Assembly (NCBI GenBank): GCA_963742345.1
Contig: CAVULO010000010.1
Span: forward strand, 248,001 to 312,000
Source: Pseudolabrys sp963742345
GTDB lineage: Bacteria > Pseudomonadota > Alphaproteobacteria > Rhizobiales > Xanthobacteraceae
Length of the DNA: 64,000 nucleotides
Direction of reading: 5' to 3'
A program made the translations under genes and the position numbers. Shown in pieces: positions 52,550-63,354 of this stretch (within the stretch, counting starts at the first letter, position 1; every line of letters starts with the position of its first letter). The notes under the pieces are model-generated. The model was not told the origin of the DNA. It ran no database searches and saw nothing but the letters and a program-made list of their open reading frames with translations.

Positions 52550-52947
52550 AGTGACTCCCGAAATTGAACTGGCGCCGCGGCGGGATCTGCACGCGTCGGC
52601 CGGGATCACGTCATAACCAGCCTGATTACGCAATATCGAAGTTGAATTTTGTCCTCGGCAGCATGGCTGTGGTTTGCGTGGGATCTCGCGATCCGCGCGA
52701 ATCCGCGGCGCAGAGAATTGGTGGTAATTGCCGCAAATTTGCCACGAAAAATGTTGCCGAAAGCGAGTTTTGCACTGCGAAATTTGTCCGCTTTGTATTT
52801 TTTTGCGCCGCGCGATCAAACAGTTGTCGTCGCCATGAGCGGCACGCATGCCCTTATGCGCAAATTTGGAGGGCCAGCGCGCAACCGCCTGCGGACGCGC
52901 CGCGTTCTATGCTAGCTTTTTGTCCTTCAACAAGGGAGGCACATGCC
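52550..52947. other. Intergenic region
   Basis: This 398-base stretch lies upstream of the Bug gene and before a tiny plus-strand gene. It has a relatively AT-rich part at 52730-52810 including a run of seven T. I see no complete gene, strong hairpin or recognised regulatory RNA. Confidence 0.4.
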
Positions 52948-53031
52948 GTGGACCTTGCCTTGAAGCTCAATGTACTGGCGGTGTGCGCCGTGTTTGCTTT
53001 CGTTGGCGCAATTTTGCTTGGGGCATTCTGA
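52948..53031 (+). CDS. 27-residue single-span membrane protein
   Basis: A GTG start at 52948 is preceded by GGGAGG nine bases upstream. The product VDLALKLNVLAVCAVFAFVG then AILLGAF is one hydrophobic helix with an acidic-basic start. A strong terminator follows at 53097. Similar very short proteins (MDLALK...LLGAF) are, as I recall, conserved in Bradyrhizobiaceae. The combination of ribosome site, hydrophobic helix and terminator supports a real gene despite its size. Confidence 0.5.
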   Translation: MDLALKLNVLAVCAVFAFVGAILLGAF

Positions 53032-53096
53032 GTTCAAGAGGCCGACGACAACGCCAAATGAAAAATTGCCGGTGTAAAACCGGCCGAGAAATTCAG

Positions 53097-53132
53097 ACAC
53101 CGGAGAGCGAAACTCTCCGGTGTTTTGTTTTT
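53097..53132 (+). terminator. Rho-independent terminator
   Basis: ACACCGGAGAG (53097-53107) pairs with 53113-53123 across CGAAA, followed by TTTTGTTTTTT on the plus strand. It ends the transcript of the 27-residue gene. metH ends 20 bases away on the other strand and may share the stem, though without a T-run. Confidence 0.88.
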
Positions 53133-53142
53133 TGAAACATCT

Positions 53143-56865
<3,723 letters not shown>

Positions 56866-56880
56866 GGCGAAGCTGCACAC

Positions 56881-57252
56881 TCAGAGGTGTTCCCTCTCCC
56901 CGTCGGGGAGAGGGATAGGGTGAGGGGGTACATGACTCGCAGTGGCGACGATGGTTTCCACTACGCCGTCGATATTGCTAAGCACGTCGTTGTTAACGAG
57001 ATAGCCGTAAGCTTCCAAATCTGCCGTCCGTTTTCCGTCTTCGGCGCCGCGATCGGCGTGCTGTCCGCCATCGAGCTCAATGATCAGGCGAGCGGACTCG
57101 CAACAGAAATCGACGACGTAGGATTTAATTGGCATTTGTCGTCGAAACTTCAGTCCCTTTAGACGCCGATTGCGCAATCGAAACCACAGCGCGCGCTCAG
57201 CATCAGTCTGATCGCGCCGAAGTCTTTTCGCTGTGCCGATGCGCGACGCCAT
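56881..57252 (-). CDS. DUF559 domain protein (Vsr/restriction-endonuclease fold)
   Basis: The 123-residue product fits DUF559: KRLRRDQTDAERALWFRLRN, RRLKGLKFRRQMPIKSYVVD then F-C-C-E, and IIELDGGQHADR with the catalytic-type D/E-x-D-G-G-Q-H. The usual RFWNNDVL block is shortened to L-V-N-N-D-V-L, lacking about four residues. The last 13 residues (HPIPLPDGEREHL) are encoded by an intergenic repeat. Inverted repeats lie on both sides. It sits between metF and metH and has no evident link with methionine; it looks like an insertion of a repeat-associated cargo gene. Confidence 0.82.
   Translation of the reverse strand: MASRIGTAKRLRRDQTDAERALWFRLRNRRLKGLKFRRQMPIKSYVVDFCCESARLIIELDGGQHADRGAEDGKRTADLEAYGYLVNNDVLSNIDGVVETIVATASHVPPHPIPLPDGEREHL
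56884..56928. repeat. Repeat flanking DUF559, left copy
   Basis: A near-perfect palindrome CCCTCTCCCCG / CGGGGAGAGGG is followed by ATAGGGTGAGGGGG. It forms the end of the DUF559 frame. The same elements occur in opposite orientation at 57253-57306. Confidence 0.7.
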
Positions 57253-57306
57253 AACCCCTCACCCGCCCTCGCTTCGCTCGGGCACCCTCTCCCCTTGGGA
57301 GAGGGA
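57253..57306. repeat. Repeat flanking DUF559, right copy (inverted)
   Basis: It reads CCCCTCACCC, a GCCCTCGCTTCGCTCGGGC hairpin, then CACCCTCTCCCC and GGGAGAGGG. Relative to the left copy the order is reversed and complemented. It contributes the last codons of metF (S-Q-G-E-R-V-P-E-R-S-E-G-G). Confidence 0.7.
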
Positions 57307-58206
57307 AGAAGGCGCCGGCCTCAGGCCCAGCAAGTGGCAAATCGCGAAGACAAGATCGGCGCGATTCATGGTGTAGAAATGGAACGTGGTGACGCCGCGG
57401 TCGACCAGATCGAACACCTGCTCGGCGGCGACTGCGGCGGCGATCAGTTTGCGCGTGGCCGCGTCGTTATCGAGGCCGTGAAAGCGTTCCGCGAGCCAGG
57501 CGGGCACCGAAGCGCCGCAGCGCTTGGCAAAGCCGGTGGTGGCCTTGAAATTTTGCACCGGCAGAATGCCGGGCACTATCGGGATGTCGATTCCGCGCGC
57601 GCGCACGCGGTCGAGATAGCGGAAATAAAGGTCATTCTCGAAAAAGAACTGAGTGATGGCGCGGCTCGCGCCTGCATCGACCTTGGCCTTGAGCATATCG
57701 ATATCAGCTTCAACTGTCGGACTGTCAGGGTGCTTTTCCGGATAGGCCGAGACCGAAATCTCGAAATCGGAGGCAATGCGCTTGATGCCGGCAGCAAGAT
57801 CGGCAGCGTTGCTGTAGCCGCCCGGATGCGGTGCATATTTTGCGCCCGCTCCGCTTGCGGGATCGCCACGGAGCGCGACGAGGTGGCGTACGCCCGCCTC
57901 GTGATATGTGCGCACAACCGCGTCGACGTCCTCGCGCGTGGCGGCGACGCAAGTCAGATGCGCGGCCGGCGTCAGCGGCGTCTCGGTCAGAATGCGTTTG
58001 ACGGTCGAATGCGTGCGCTCGCGCGTGGTGCCGCCGGCGCCGTAAGTCACCGATACGAAATTCGGCGCCAGGGGCGCCAGACGTTCGATCGATTCCCAGA
58101 GAATCTTCTCCATCTCCTCGCTGTTGGGCGGGAAGAATTCAAACGACACTTCGATGCGGCGGCTGTCACCAGGCGTGAAGCGGCTCAGGCGGACGGGGCT
58201 GTTCAT
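57259..58206 (-). CDS. metF: Methylenetetrahydrofolate reductase
   Basis: MetF makes 5-methyl-tetrahydrofolate, the methyl donor for MetH. The product is 315 residues from ATG 58206, which overlaps the regulator stop (TGATG). The FAD-binding TIM barrel has EVSFEFFPPNSEEMEKILWE, FVSVTYGAGGTTRERTHSTV, AHLTCVAATREDVD, LVALRGDPASG and ITQFFFENDLYFRYLDRVRA. The natural end is probably near H-L-L-G-L-R-P; the remaining 18 or so residues come from an intergenic repeat read in frame. Confidence 0.95.
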   Translation of the reverse strand: MNSPVRLSRFTPGDSRRIEVSFEFFPPNSEEMEKILWESIERLAPLAPNFVSVTYGAGGTTRERTHSTVKRILTETPLTPAAHLTCVAATREDVDAVVRTYHEAGVRHLVALRGDPASGAGAKYAPHPGGYSNAADLAAGIKRIASDFEISVSAYPEKHPDSPTVEADIDMLKAKVDAGASRAITQFFFENDLYFRYLDRVRARGIDIPIVPGILPVQNFKATTGFAKRCGASVPAWLAERFHGLDNDAATRKLIAAAVAAEQVFDLVDRGVTTFHFYTMNRADLVFAICHLLGLRPAPSSLSQGERVPERSEGG

Positions 58207-59210
58207 CACGCCACCTCCCGCCGTTGCGGTGTGGCCATCAGCGCGCGCGTATCACGCGCGAGCCACAGCGAGACCGCGATCTTGCCGTCGGAGCCGGGCT
58301 CAGGCGCAAGCGATTCATGCAGCACCGGCTCGAGGCCAGACGCTGTCATCCACTGCGTCACCGTCTCCGGCGCAAAGCCGAGGCGGCGATGGGCATATTG
58401 CTCGCGCAGGAATTCCTGTTCATGCAGCGCAAAGTCGACCACCAGCAGCCGCCCGCCCGGTCGCAGCACGCGCGCCGCCTCGCGGATTGCGCGCGCACCA
58501 TCGTCGAGGAAGTGCAGCACCTGATGCAGGATGACGACGTCGAAGGAACCGTCGCCGAGCGGCAAATCATAAATGTCGCCCTGACGCACGCTGCAGTTCT
58601 TCAGGCCCGCGCGCTCCAGCCGGTCGCGCGCCAGCTGGAGCATGTCGAGCGAGAGATCGAGGCCAAGCCCGCGTTCAATTTCACGGCCGAACAGTTCGAG
58701 CATGCGGCCCGTGCCGGTACCAAGATCGAGCAGTGAACGGAATGGCTTGTCGGCGAGCGCGTTGCGGATGGCTTGCTCGACCGCATCGTCAGTCACATGC
58801 AGCTTGCGGATGCGATCCCATTCGGCGGCATGCGCTCGAAAATAGGCTTGTGCGGCGGCCGCACGCGCCTGCCGCACCGAGGTCAGTCTCGCGCGGTCAC
58901 GCGCGATGGTCTGGTCGGCGGGATTGAGACGCTCGATCAGCGCCCGCGCAACGTCCGCGCCGCCACCATGCTCGGCGAGGCGAAAGAAAGCCCACGTCCC
59001 TTCGCGGAATCGCTCGACGAGGCCGGCCTCGGCCAGGAGCTTGAGATGGCGCGAAATGCGTGGTTGCGATTGCCGCAGAATATCCGTCAGATCGGACACG
59101 GTAAGTTCGGCCTCGGCCAGAAGGGCCAGCACGCGCAGACGCGTTTCCTCACCCGCTGCCTTGAGCGCAGAATTGAGGGCATCGAAACCGAGCTTTCCGT
59201 CGCTGCTCAT
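58206..59210 (-). CDS. ArsR-family regulator fused to a SAM-dependent methyltransferase (SamR-like)
   Basis: The product is 334 residues. Residues 10-90 are an ArsR winged helix (LKAAGEETRLRVLALLAEAE, SDLTDILRQSQPRISRHLKL, then FREGTWAFFRL). Residues 150-290 are a class I methyltransferase: SLLDLGTGTGRMLELFG, GLDLSLDMLQLARDRLE, DVVILHQVLHFLDDG, VLRPGGRLLVVDFALHE. The known alphaproteobacterial regulators of this architecture control methionine and SAM genes. It overlaps metF and has a perfect palindrome in its promoter region, so auto-regulation and SAM sensing through the methyltransferase fold are likely. Confidence 0.9.
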   Translation of the reverse strand: MSSDGKLGFDALNSALKAAGEETRLRVLALLAEAELTVSDLTDILRQSQPRISRHLKLLAEAGLVERFREGTWAFFRLAEHGGGADVARALIERLNPADQTIARDRARLTSVRQARAAAAQAYFRAHAAEWDRIRKLHVTDDAVEQAIRNALADKPFRSLLDLGTGTGRMLELFGREIERGLGLDLSLDMLQLARDRLERAGLKNCSVRQGDIYDLPLGDGSFDVVILHQVLHFLDDGARAIREAARVLRPGGRLLVVDFALHEQEFLREQYAHRRLGFAPETVTQWMTASGLEPVLHESLAPEPGSDGKIAVSLWLARDTRALMATPQRREVA

Positions 59211-59262
59211 TTGACCAACATCGGCTGACCAACATCGGCCCGTTTGGGGCCAGTTCCCACTA

Positions 59263-59280
59263 TATAAAGATATCTTTATA
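59263..59280. promoter_or_regulatory. Perfect 18-bp palindrome, probable operator of the methionine operon
   Basis: TATAAAGATATCTTTATA is perfectly self-complementary and lies 53 bases upstream of the ArsR-methyltransferase start. Its AT-rich symmetric form fits an ArsR-family operator. I infer that the downstream gene product binds it and represses the regulator-metF-DUF559-metH run. Confidence 0.75.
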
Positions 59281-59420
59281 CGTTGAAACGATGCTCTGCA
59301 AGCCCATCCGACTGGAATACCTAACGAACTGCCTCGGCATCGTCTGCCATTGAGGCGGCTTCTGAAATCCGGACTCGCTCGCTACGTTGGGTCCCCGGGG
59401 TGACCGGAAAGGCATCGGCC

Positions 59421-59918
59421 ATGGCCAGCAATGACTTCGGTATCCGCGCGGGCGAGAAGGCGGTCGAGCTGCCGGGCCAGCCGGACGCCGGCCTCTATTT
59501 CATCGGCCGTATCCACACGCCATGGAAAGAGCGCAAGGACTGCCCGAAAAACGCTCGCGAATCCGAGGCGGTTTGCGTCGTCGAAGTCGACCCGCGCTGG
59601 CGCGAAGGCCTCAAAGATGTCGAGACCTGCAGCCACGTTGTCCTTCTCTACTGGATGGACAAATCGCCGCGAAATCTTGTGCTCCAGGTGCCAGGCCACT
59701 ACGGCGTCCAGCACGGCACCTTTGCCCTGCGCTCACCTGCCCGGCCCAATCCGCTCGCCATGAGCGTGGTGAAGTTGTTGCGCGTGGACGGTAGCCGGTT
59801 GTCTGTGGTCGGGCTCGACTGCCTGGATGGCACGCCACTGCTGGACATCAAACCCTATTTTGCCTCCACCGATAGCGTGCCGGAGGCGGTCGTGGGCTGG
59901 CACAAATCGAAAGACTAG
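59421..59918 (+). CDS. trmO: tRNA (N6-threonylcarbamoyladenosine-37-N6)-methyltransferase TrmO (TsaA/YaeB)
   Basis: TrmO adds methyl to t6A37 of tRNA-Thr using SAM. The product is 165 residues from ATG 59421; a GTG at 59400 would add seven. Family motifs are GLYFIGRIHTPWKERKDCPK, a V-E-V-D-P-R-W region, HVVLLYWMDKS, GTFALRSPARPNPLAMSVVK (the hallmark R-S-P-x-R-P-N-P) and LDCLDGTPLLDIKPY. Length suits the short bacterial forms lacking the C-terminal domain. Divergent from the methionine operon. Confidence 0.92.
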   Translation: MASNDFGIRAGEKAVELPGQPDAGLYFIGRIHTPWKERKDCPKNARESEAVCVVEVDPRWREGLKDVETCSHVVLLYWMDKSPRNLVLQVPGHYGVQHGTFALRSPARPNPLAMSVVKLLRVDGSRLSVVGLDCLDGTPLLDIKPYFASTDSVPEAVVGWHKSKD

Positions 59919-60048
59919 CGGCCCCGATTGCGCGCCAATTCGTTCCTGCGCGTTAAGGGTATTTACTCACGCGCCTTCAGGGAACCTTTGAACCTTCTCA
60001 GCCATTTTCCCTACCGAAGACGGGAGGGTGAGAACTGACGAGGGTACC

Positions 60049-60771
60049 ATGTCCAAGTCATTTGCGTTTGCCGCGCTGATCGGCGCCGCTGCCCTGTCGT
60101 GCAACTCCGCCAACGCCGAGCCACTCTTCGCCTTCCTCACACCACCAACTCAACAGTTCGCACCGCAAGCCGTCGAGCCCGCGCCGGCCGAAGAGCGCGA
60201 CGACGTACAGGTGGCTCCACGCCTGCAACGACAGATCGTCAGCTACGCGAGCACCGAGGCAGCCGGGACGATCGTCGTCGATACGCCGCACACCTTCCTC
60301 TATTACGTGCTCGGAAACGGCAAGGCGATGCGCTACGGCATCGGTGTTGGCCGCGAAGGCTTCACCTGGTCAGGCGTGAGATCGGTCGAGCGCAAGGCCG
60401 AATGGCCGGACTGGTATCCGCCGAGCGAGATGCTTTCGCGCCAGCCTTATCTGCCGCGCATGACTGCGGGCGGCCCGGGCAATCCGCTCGGCGCGCGCGC
60501 CATGTATATCGGCGGCACGCAGTATCGTATCCACGGCACCAACGCGCCGAGCACCATCGGCAAGCACGTCTCCAGCGGCTGTATCCGGCTCACCAATGAT
60601 GACGTGATCGATCTGTTCAACCGTGTGCAGGTCGGCGCGAAAGTCGTCGTGTTGCCGCAGACAGCGGTCGCGCAGGTCAAACATGCGTCGCTGTCAAATG
60701 CATACGCGCAGCAGTCGCAAAGCCCCGCACAGGCGACTTGGGACCGCATCCGGCCTTCCGGCCGCTACTAG
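60049..60771 (+). CDS. L,D-transpeptidase (ErfK/YbiS family)
   Basis: The product is 240 residues from ATG 60049 with GAGGGT just upstream. A signal peptide (MSKSFAFAALIGAAALSCNS) ends near A-N-A. The YkuD catalytic domain has TIVVDTPHTFLYYVLGNGKA, GPGNPLGARAMYIGG and HGTNAPSTIGKHVSSGCIRL, with the catalytic cysteine in S-S-G-C-I-R. The Gln/Ser-rich tail is disordered. It forms 3-3 cross-links or attaches proteins to peptidoglycan in the periplasm. A clear terminator follows. Confidence 0.94.
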   Translation: MSKSFAFAALIGAAALSCNSANAEPLFAFLTPPTQQFAPQAVEPAPAEERDDVQVAPRLQRQIVSYASTEAAGTIVVDTPHTFLYYVLGNGKAMRYGIGVGREGFTWSGVRSVERKAEWPDWYPPSEMLSRQPYLPRMTAGGPGNPLGARAMYIGGTQYRIHGTNAPSTIGKHVSSGCIRLTNDDVIDLFNRVQVGAKVVVLPQTAVAQVKHASLSNAYAQQSQSPAQATWDRIRPSGRY

Positions 60772-60792
60772 CTTTTCCGCACACCTCCCTTG

Positions 60793-60822
60793 AATGGCCC
60801 GGCCTTGTGCCGGGCCATTTTT
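60793..60822 (+). terminator. Rho-independent terminator of the L,D-transpeptidase gene
   Basis: AATGGCCCGGC (60793-60803) pairs with 60809-60819 across a 5-base loop, followed by TTTTTG. Confidence 0.9.
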
Positions 60823-60880
60823 GTGCGCTTGTGTGTGAGCGGCCACGGCGGGTAAACCCATATTCAGGAGCGGAAAACAC

Positions 60881-61804
60881 ATGCGAATTGCAGCTATGGC
60901 GGCGGGCGCGGTCGGCGGATATTTCGGCGCGCGCATGGCGGCGGCGGGCCACGATGTTTTCTTCATCGCGCGCGGAGCCCATCGCGATGCGATCGCCAAA
61001 AATGGCCTCAAAATCGAAAGCGTGCACGGCGATTTGCATCTGCCGAAACCCAACGTCACCGACGATCCGGCCAAGGTCGGACCGGTCGACATCGTCCTGT
61101 TTGCGGTCAAGCTCTGGGATACCGAAACGGCGGCGGCCTCAGCACGTCCGCTGCTCGGACCCGACAGCCGCCTTATTACTTTTCAAAATGGCGTCGACAG
61201 CGTCGAGCGGCTGTCCGCTGTGCTGGGCGCAGAGCGCGTCATCGGCGGCGCCGCCTATATCGCCACAACGATCGCTTCGCCGGGCGTGATCAGGCACACC
61301 AGCCAATTTGCGACGATACGCTTTGGCCGTGCCGACAAGAAACCGGACAACACACTCAATGCGTTTGTCGATGCGGGCAAGGCCGCCAAGCTCGACATTG
61401 CGCTGTCCGCCGACATCGAACGTGAGCTATGGCAGAAGTTCATTTTCCTGACCGCCATGGCCGGCTCGACGGCGGGCCTGCGCTCTCCCATCGGCCCGAT
61501 CGCTGCCGACCCCGAGCTGCGCGGCTTTTTTCGCGCGCTGATGGAGGAGGCTTTTGCGGTCGGCAAGGCCAAGGGAGTGTCGCTGGATCGCGCGTATCTC
61601 GACGAGCGCATGAATTTCCTGACCACCAAGATCGAGCCCGGCATGAAAGCGTCGATGGCGCACGATCTCGAACGTGGCAACCGGCTTGAGCTCGATTGGC
61701 TTGCCGGCAAAGTGCGCGCGCTTGGCCGTGAACTCGGCATCGCGACGCCCGCGAGCGACACCGTCTATACGGTGCTCAAGCTGCATCGCATGGGATCGCA
61801 CTGA
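60881..61804 (+). CDS. 2-dehydropantoate 2-reductase family protein
   Basis: The product is 307 residues. The Rossmann motif at the start is AAMAAGAVGGYFGARMAAAG. The ketopantoate reductase pattern continues with ITFQNGVDSVERLSAVLGAE, GGAAYIATTIASPGVIRHTS and ELWQKFIFLTAMAGSTAGLR with the conserved lysine, then KASMAHDLERGNRLELDWLA. Enzymes of this family reduce ketopantoate to pantoate with NADPH in coenzyme A synthesis. Alphaproteobacteria often carry several paralogues, so I do not assign panE. Confidence 0.88.
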   Translation: MRIAAMAAGAVGGYFGARMAAAGHDVFFIARGAHRDAIAKNGLKIESVHGDLHLPKPNVTDDPAKVGPVDIVLFAVKLWDTETAAASARPLLGPDSRLITFQNGVDSVERLSAVLGAERVIGGAAYIATTIASPGVIRHTSQFATIRFGRADKKPDNTLNAFVDAGKAAKLDIALSADIERELWQKFIFLTAMAGSTAGLRSPIGPIAADPELRGFFRALMEEAFAVGKAKGVSLDRAYLDERMNFLTTKIEPGMKASMAHDLERGNRLELDWLAGKVRALGRELGIATPASDTVYTVLKLHRMGSH

Positions 61805-61920
61805 ATCGAAGAAACCCCGGCGCAAGGCCGGGGCTCCCCGTGTGGCAACGGCTGGAAAGGGGCAAACCAAACCAGCCGCTCCCGGCACATCGTCACCGGC
61901 GGCCCCACGCACCACCGGCT

Positions 61921-62100
61921 TTATCCAAACAATATCCAGCCTAAAATTCCGTAGCCGAACATCACGACGATTCCCGCGATAATGATCGAGGAAATCACTT
62001 TGGCGGCCTTGTCGCCTTGTACGCTGCCTTGCACGCTGCCTTGCACGCTGCCTTGAACGCTACCTTTCATGCTGCCCTGTTCGCTTTTGTCCATGGTCAT
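61921..62100 (-). CDS. 59-residue membrane protein with tandem G-S-V-Q repeats
   Basis: The minus-strand ATG at 62100 has GAGGGA just upstream; an inner ATG at 62094 is the alternative. The product starts MTMDKSEQGSMKG, then has four consecutive G-S-V-Q units encoded by a 12-base tandem repeat, then GDKAAKVISSIIIAGIVVMF and GYGILGWILFG, one membrane helix. The repeats give a polar, glycine-hinged N-terminus. I do not recognise the protein. It lies alone between genes of the other strand and is preceded by a terminator-like hairpin. Confidence 0.62.
   Translation of the reverse strand: MTMDKSEQGSMKGSVQGSVQGSVQGSVQGDKAAKVISSIIIAGIVVMFGYGILGWILFG
62014..62085. repeat. 12-bp coding tandem repeat
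   Basis: Four copies of GCCTTGNACGCT run from 62014 to 62061, followed by two degenerate copies to 62085. On the minus strand each unit encodes S-V-Q-G within the 59-residue membrane protein. The number of units could vary by slippage. Confidence 0.9.
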
Positions 62101-62108
62101 CGTCCCTC

Positions 62109-62200
62109 ATTAAAAAATGGCCGCACGAAAGCGGCGCGGCCATTTGAAAAGGTCAGGTACTTGCTTCAAAGCCACTCGGTTCAGAGGGGAAGAGTGGCGT
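62109..62200 (-). ncRNA. Candidate leader or small RNA with terminator
   Basis: Read on the minus strand, a 7-bp hairpin (GCCACTC / GAGTGGC, 62171-62198) has a CU-rich loop. It is followed by AAATGGCCGC / GCGGCCATTT arms (62115-62124 and 62136-62145) and a TTTTTTA run that ends right before the ribosome site of the 59-residue gene. It may be an attenuated leader or a free small RNA. Confidence 0.4.
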
Positions 62201-62283
62201 TCCTATTCGACCCCCATTCGCGCAAGTGCGCTTTCGTCAGGATCATTGATTCAGATTAAAGAACGAGGCTAGCCTGAGCGGCC

Positions 62284-63039
62284 ATGAACCTTGCAGCATC
62301 TGACACCAGGCTGGACCAGCATCCGTTCGTCGCGCGGCTGCTGCAACACGTCGACCTCGATCCCGTCGATCTGAGAAGCCTCGATGCCATCATCGATGGC
62401 CAATTGTTGATCCGGCGGCGCGGAGATCTCATCGTCGACGGGGACGAATATCGCAAGCTTTGCTTCGTGAAGGATGGCTACGCCGTGCGCTACAAACTGC
62501 TGCGCAACGGCAAACGGCAAATTCTCAACGTCGTGCTGCCCGGCGACATCGTAGGCTTGCCCGGCAGCTTCTATGAGCGGGCGGTGTATTCGGTGAGCGC
62601 CATCACCGATCTCACGATGAATGCCTGTACGCTCGATGCCTATGTGCAGCTCTGTTACCGGCGTCCGAAATTCGGTTTGGCGCTGAGCTGGATCGTCGTT
62701 CAGGAGGCGACGACCTACGCCGAACACATTATCGATATCGGCCGCCGCACGCCGATCGAGCGGCTGTCGCATTTCCTTCTTGAGCTGCACGCGCGGTTAC
62801 GCGTCGTCGGGCTCGCCGAAAAGACGAGCTTCGCCTTGCCGTTTTCCCAGGAAGTCATGTCCGACGTACTCGGCCTGAGCCTTCCGCATCTCAACCGCAT
62901 GATGCAGCAATTGCGCTCGGAAAAGCTGATCGCCGACAGCGAACGGCGCGTTGAATTTGTCGATCTCGGCGCCATGCAGGCGCTTGCGCATTACCAGCCG
63001 CAAAAGCTGACACCGATCCCGCTTCAGACGTCGGCCTAG
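62284..63039 (+). CDS. Crp/Fnr-family transcriptional regulator
   Basis: The product is 251 residues. The N-terminal cyclic-nucleotide-binding-like beta barrel (RRRGDLIVDGDEYRKLCFVK, VLPGDIVGLPGSF) has no Fnr-type cysteine cluster. The dimer helix contains Y-A-E-H-I-I-D-I-G-R-R. The C-terminal HTH has FALPFSQEVMSDVLGLSLPH then LNRMMQQLRSEKLI. Effector and targets are unknown. Divergent from the leader of the 59-residue gene. Confidence 0.9.
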   Translation: MNLAASDTRLDQHPFVARLLQHVDLDPVDLRSLDAIIDGQLLIRRRGDLIVDGDEYRKLCFVKDGYAVRYKLLRNGKRQILNVVLPGDIVGLPGSFYERAVYSVSAITDLTMNACTLDAYVQLCYRRPKFGLALSWIVVQEATTYAEHIIDIGRRTPIERLSHFLLELHARLRVVGLAEKTSFALPFSQEVMSDVLGLSLPHLNRMMQQLRSEKLIADSERRVEFVDLGAMQALAHYQPQKLTPIPLQTSA

Positions 63040-63045
63040 CGTTCG

Positions 63046-63354
63046 TCAGACAAAGCGGGGGATCGGACCGCGTTGCGGCGTCGTGCGATCGCCAAGATCG
63101 ACGAATGTCTCATCGAGATAGCACCAGCCCCAGCCTTCCGGAGGATCGTAACCCTCGATGACGGGATGGCCAGTCGCGCGGAAATGCCTGGTGGCGTGTT
63201 TGTTCGGCGATGAATCGCAACAACCGACATGGCCGCAGCTGCGGCAAACGCGCAAATGCACCCAACGCGATCCCGTCTTGAGGCATTCCTCGCAGCCCAG
63301 TGCACTCGGCGTTACATCCAGAATGCTGGCCGTGTGTGTGCAAAGCTTGCTCAT
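63046..63354 (-). CDS. UBP-type zinc-finger protein
   Basis: This 102-residue single zf-UBP domain has GCEECLKTGSRWVHLRVCRS then C-G-H-V-G-C-C-D, NKHATRHFRATGHPVIEGYD and E-G-W-G-W-C-Y-L-D-E. Cys and His spacing matches the zinc-binding fold that in eukaryotes binds free ubiquitin tails. Bacterial stand-alone copies have no known ligand. Its ATG overlaps the stop of the upstream MFS gene (ATGA), so they are coupled. Confidence 0.93.
   Translation of the reverse strand: MSKLCTHTASILDVTPSALGCEECLKTGSRWVHLRVCRSCGHVGCCDSSPNKHATRHFRATGHPVIEGYDPPEGWGWCYLDETFVDLGDRTTPQRGPIPRFV

Noticed and set aside
57295..58524. 409-codon plus-strand frame
   Set aside because: Antisense to metF and the ArsR-methyltransferase gene; composition is that of a codon mirror.
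59211..59400. SAM-II riboswitch before the methionine operon
   Set aside because: I could not find the expected pseudoknot-type layout. The perfect palindrome points to protein control instead.
62014..62085. CRISPR-like tandem repeat
   Set aside because: The units are 12 bases, contiguous, without spacers, and encode part of a small protein.
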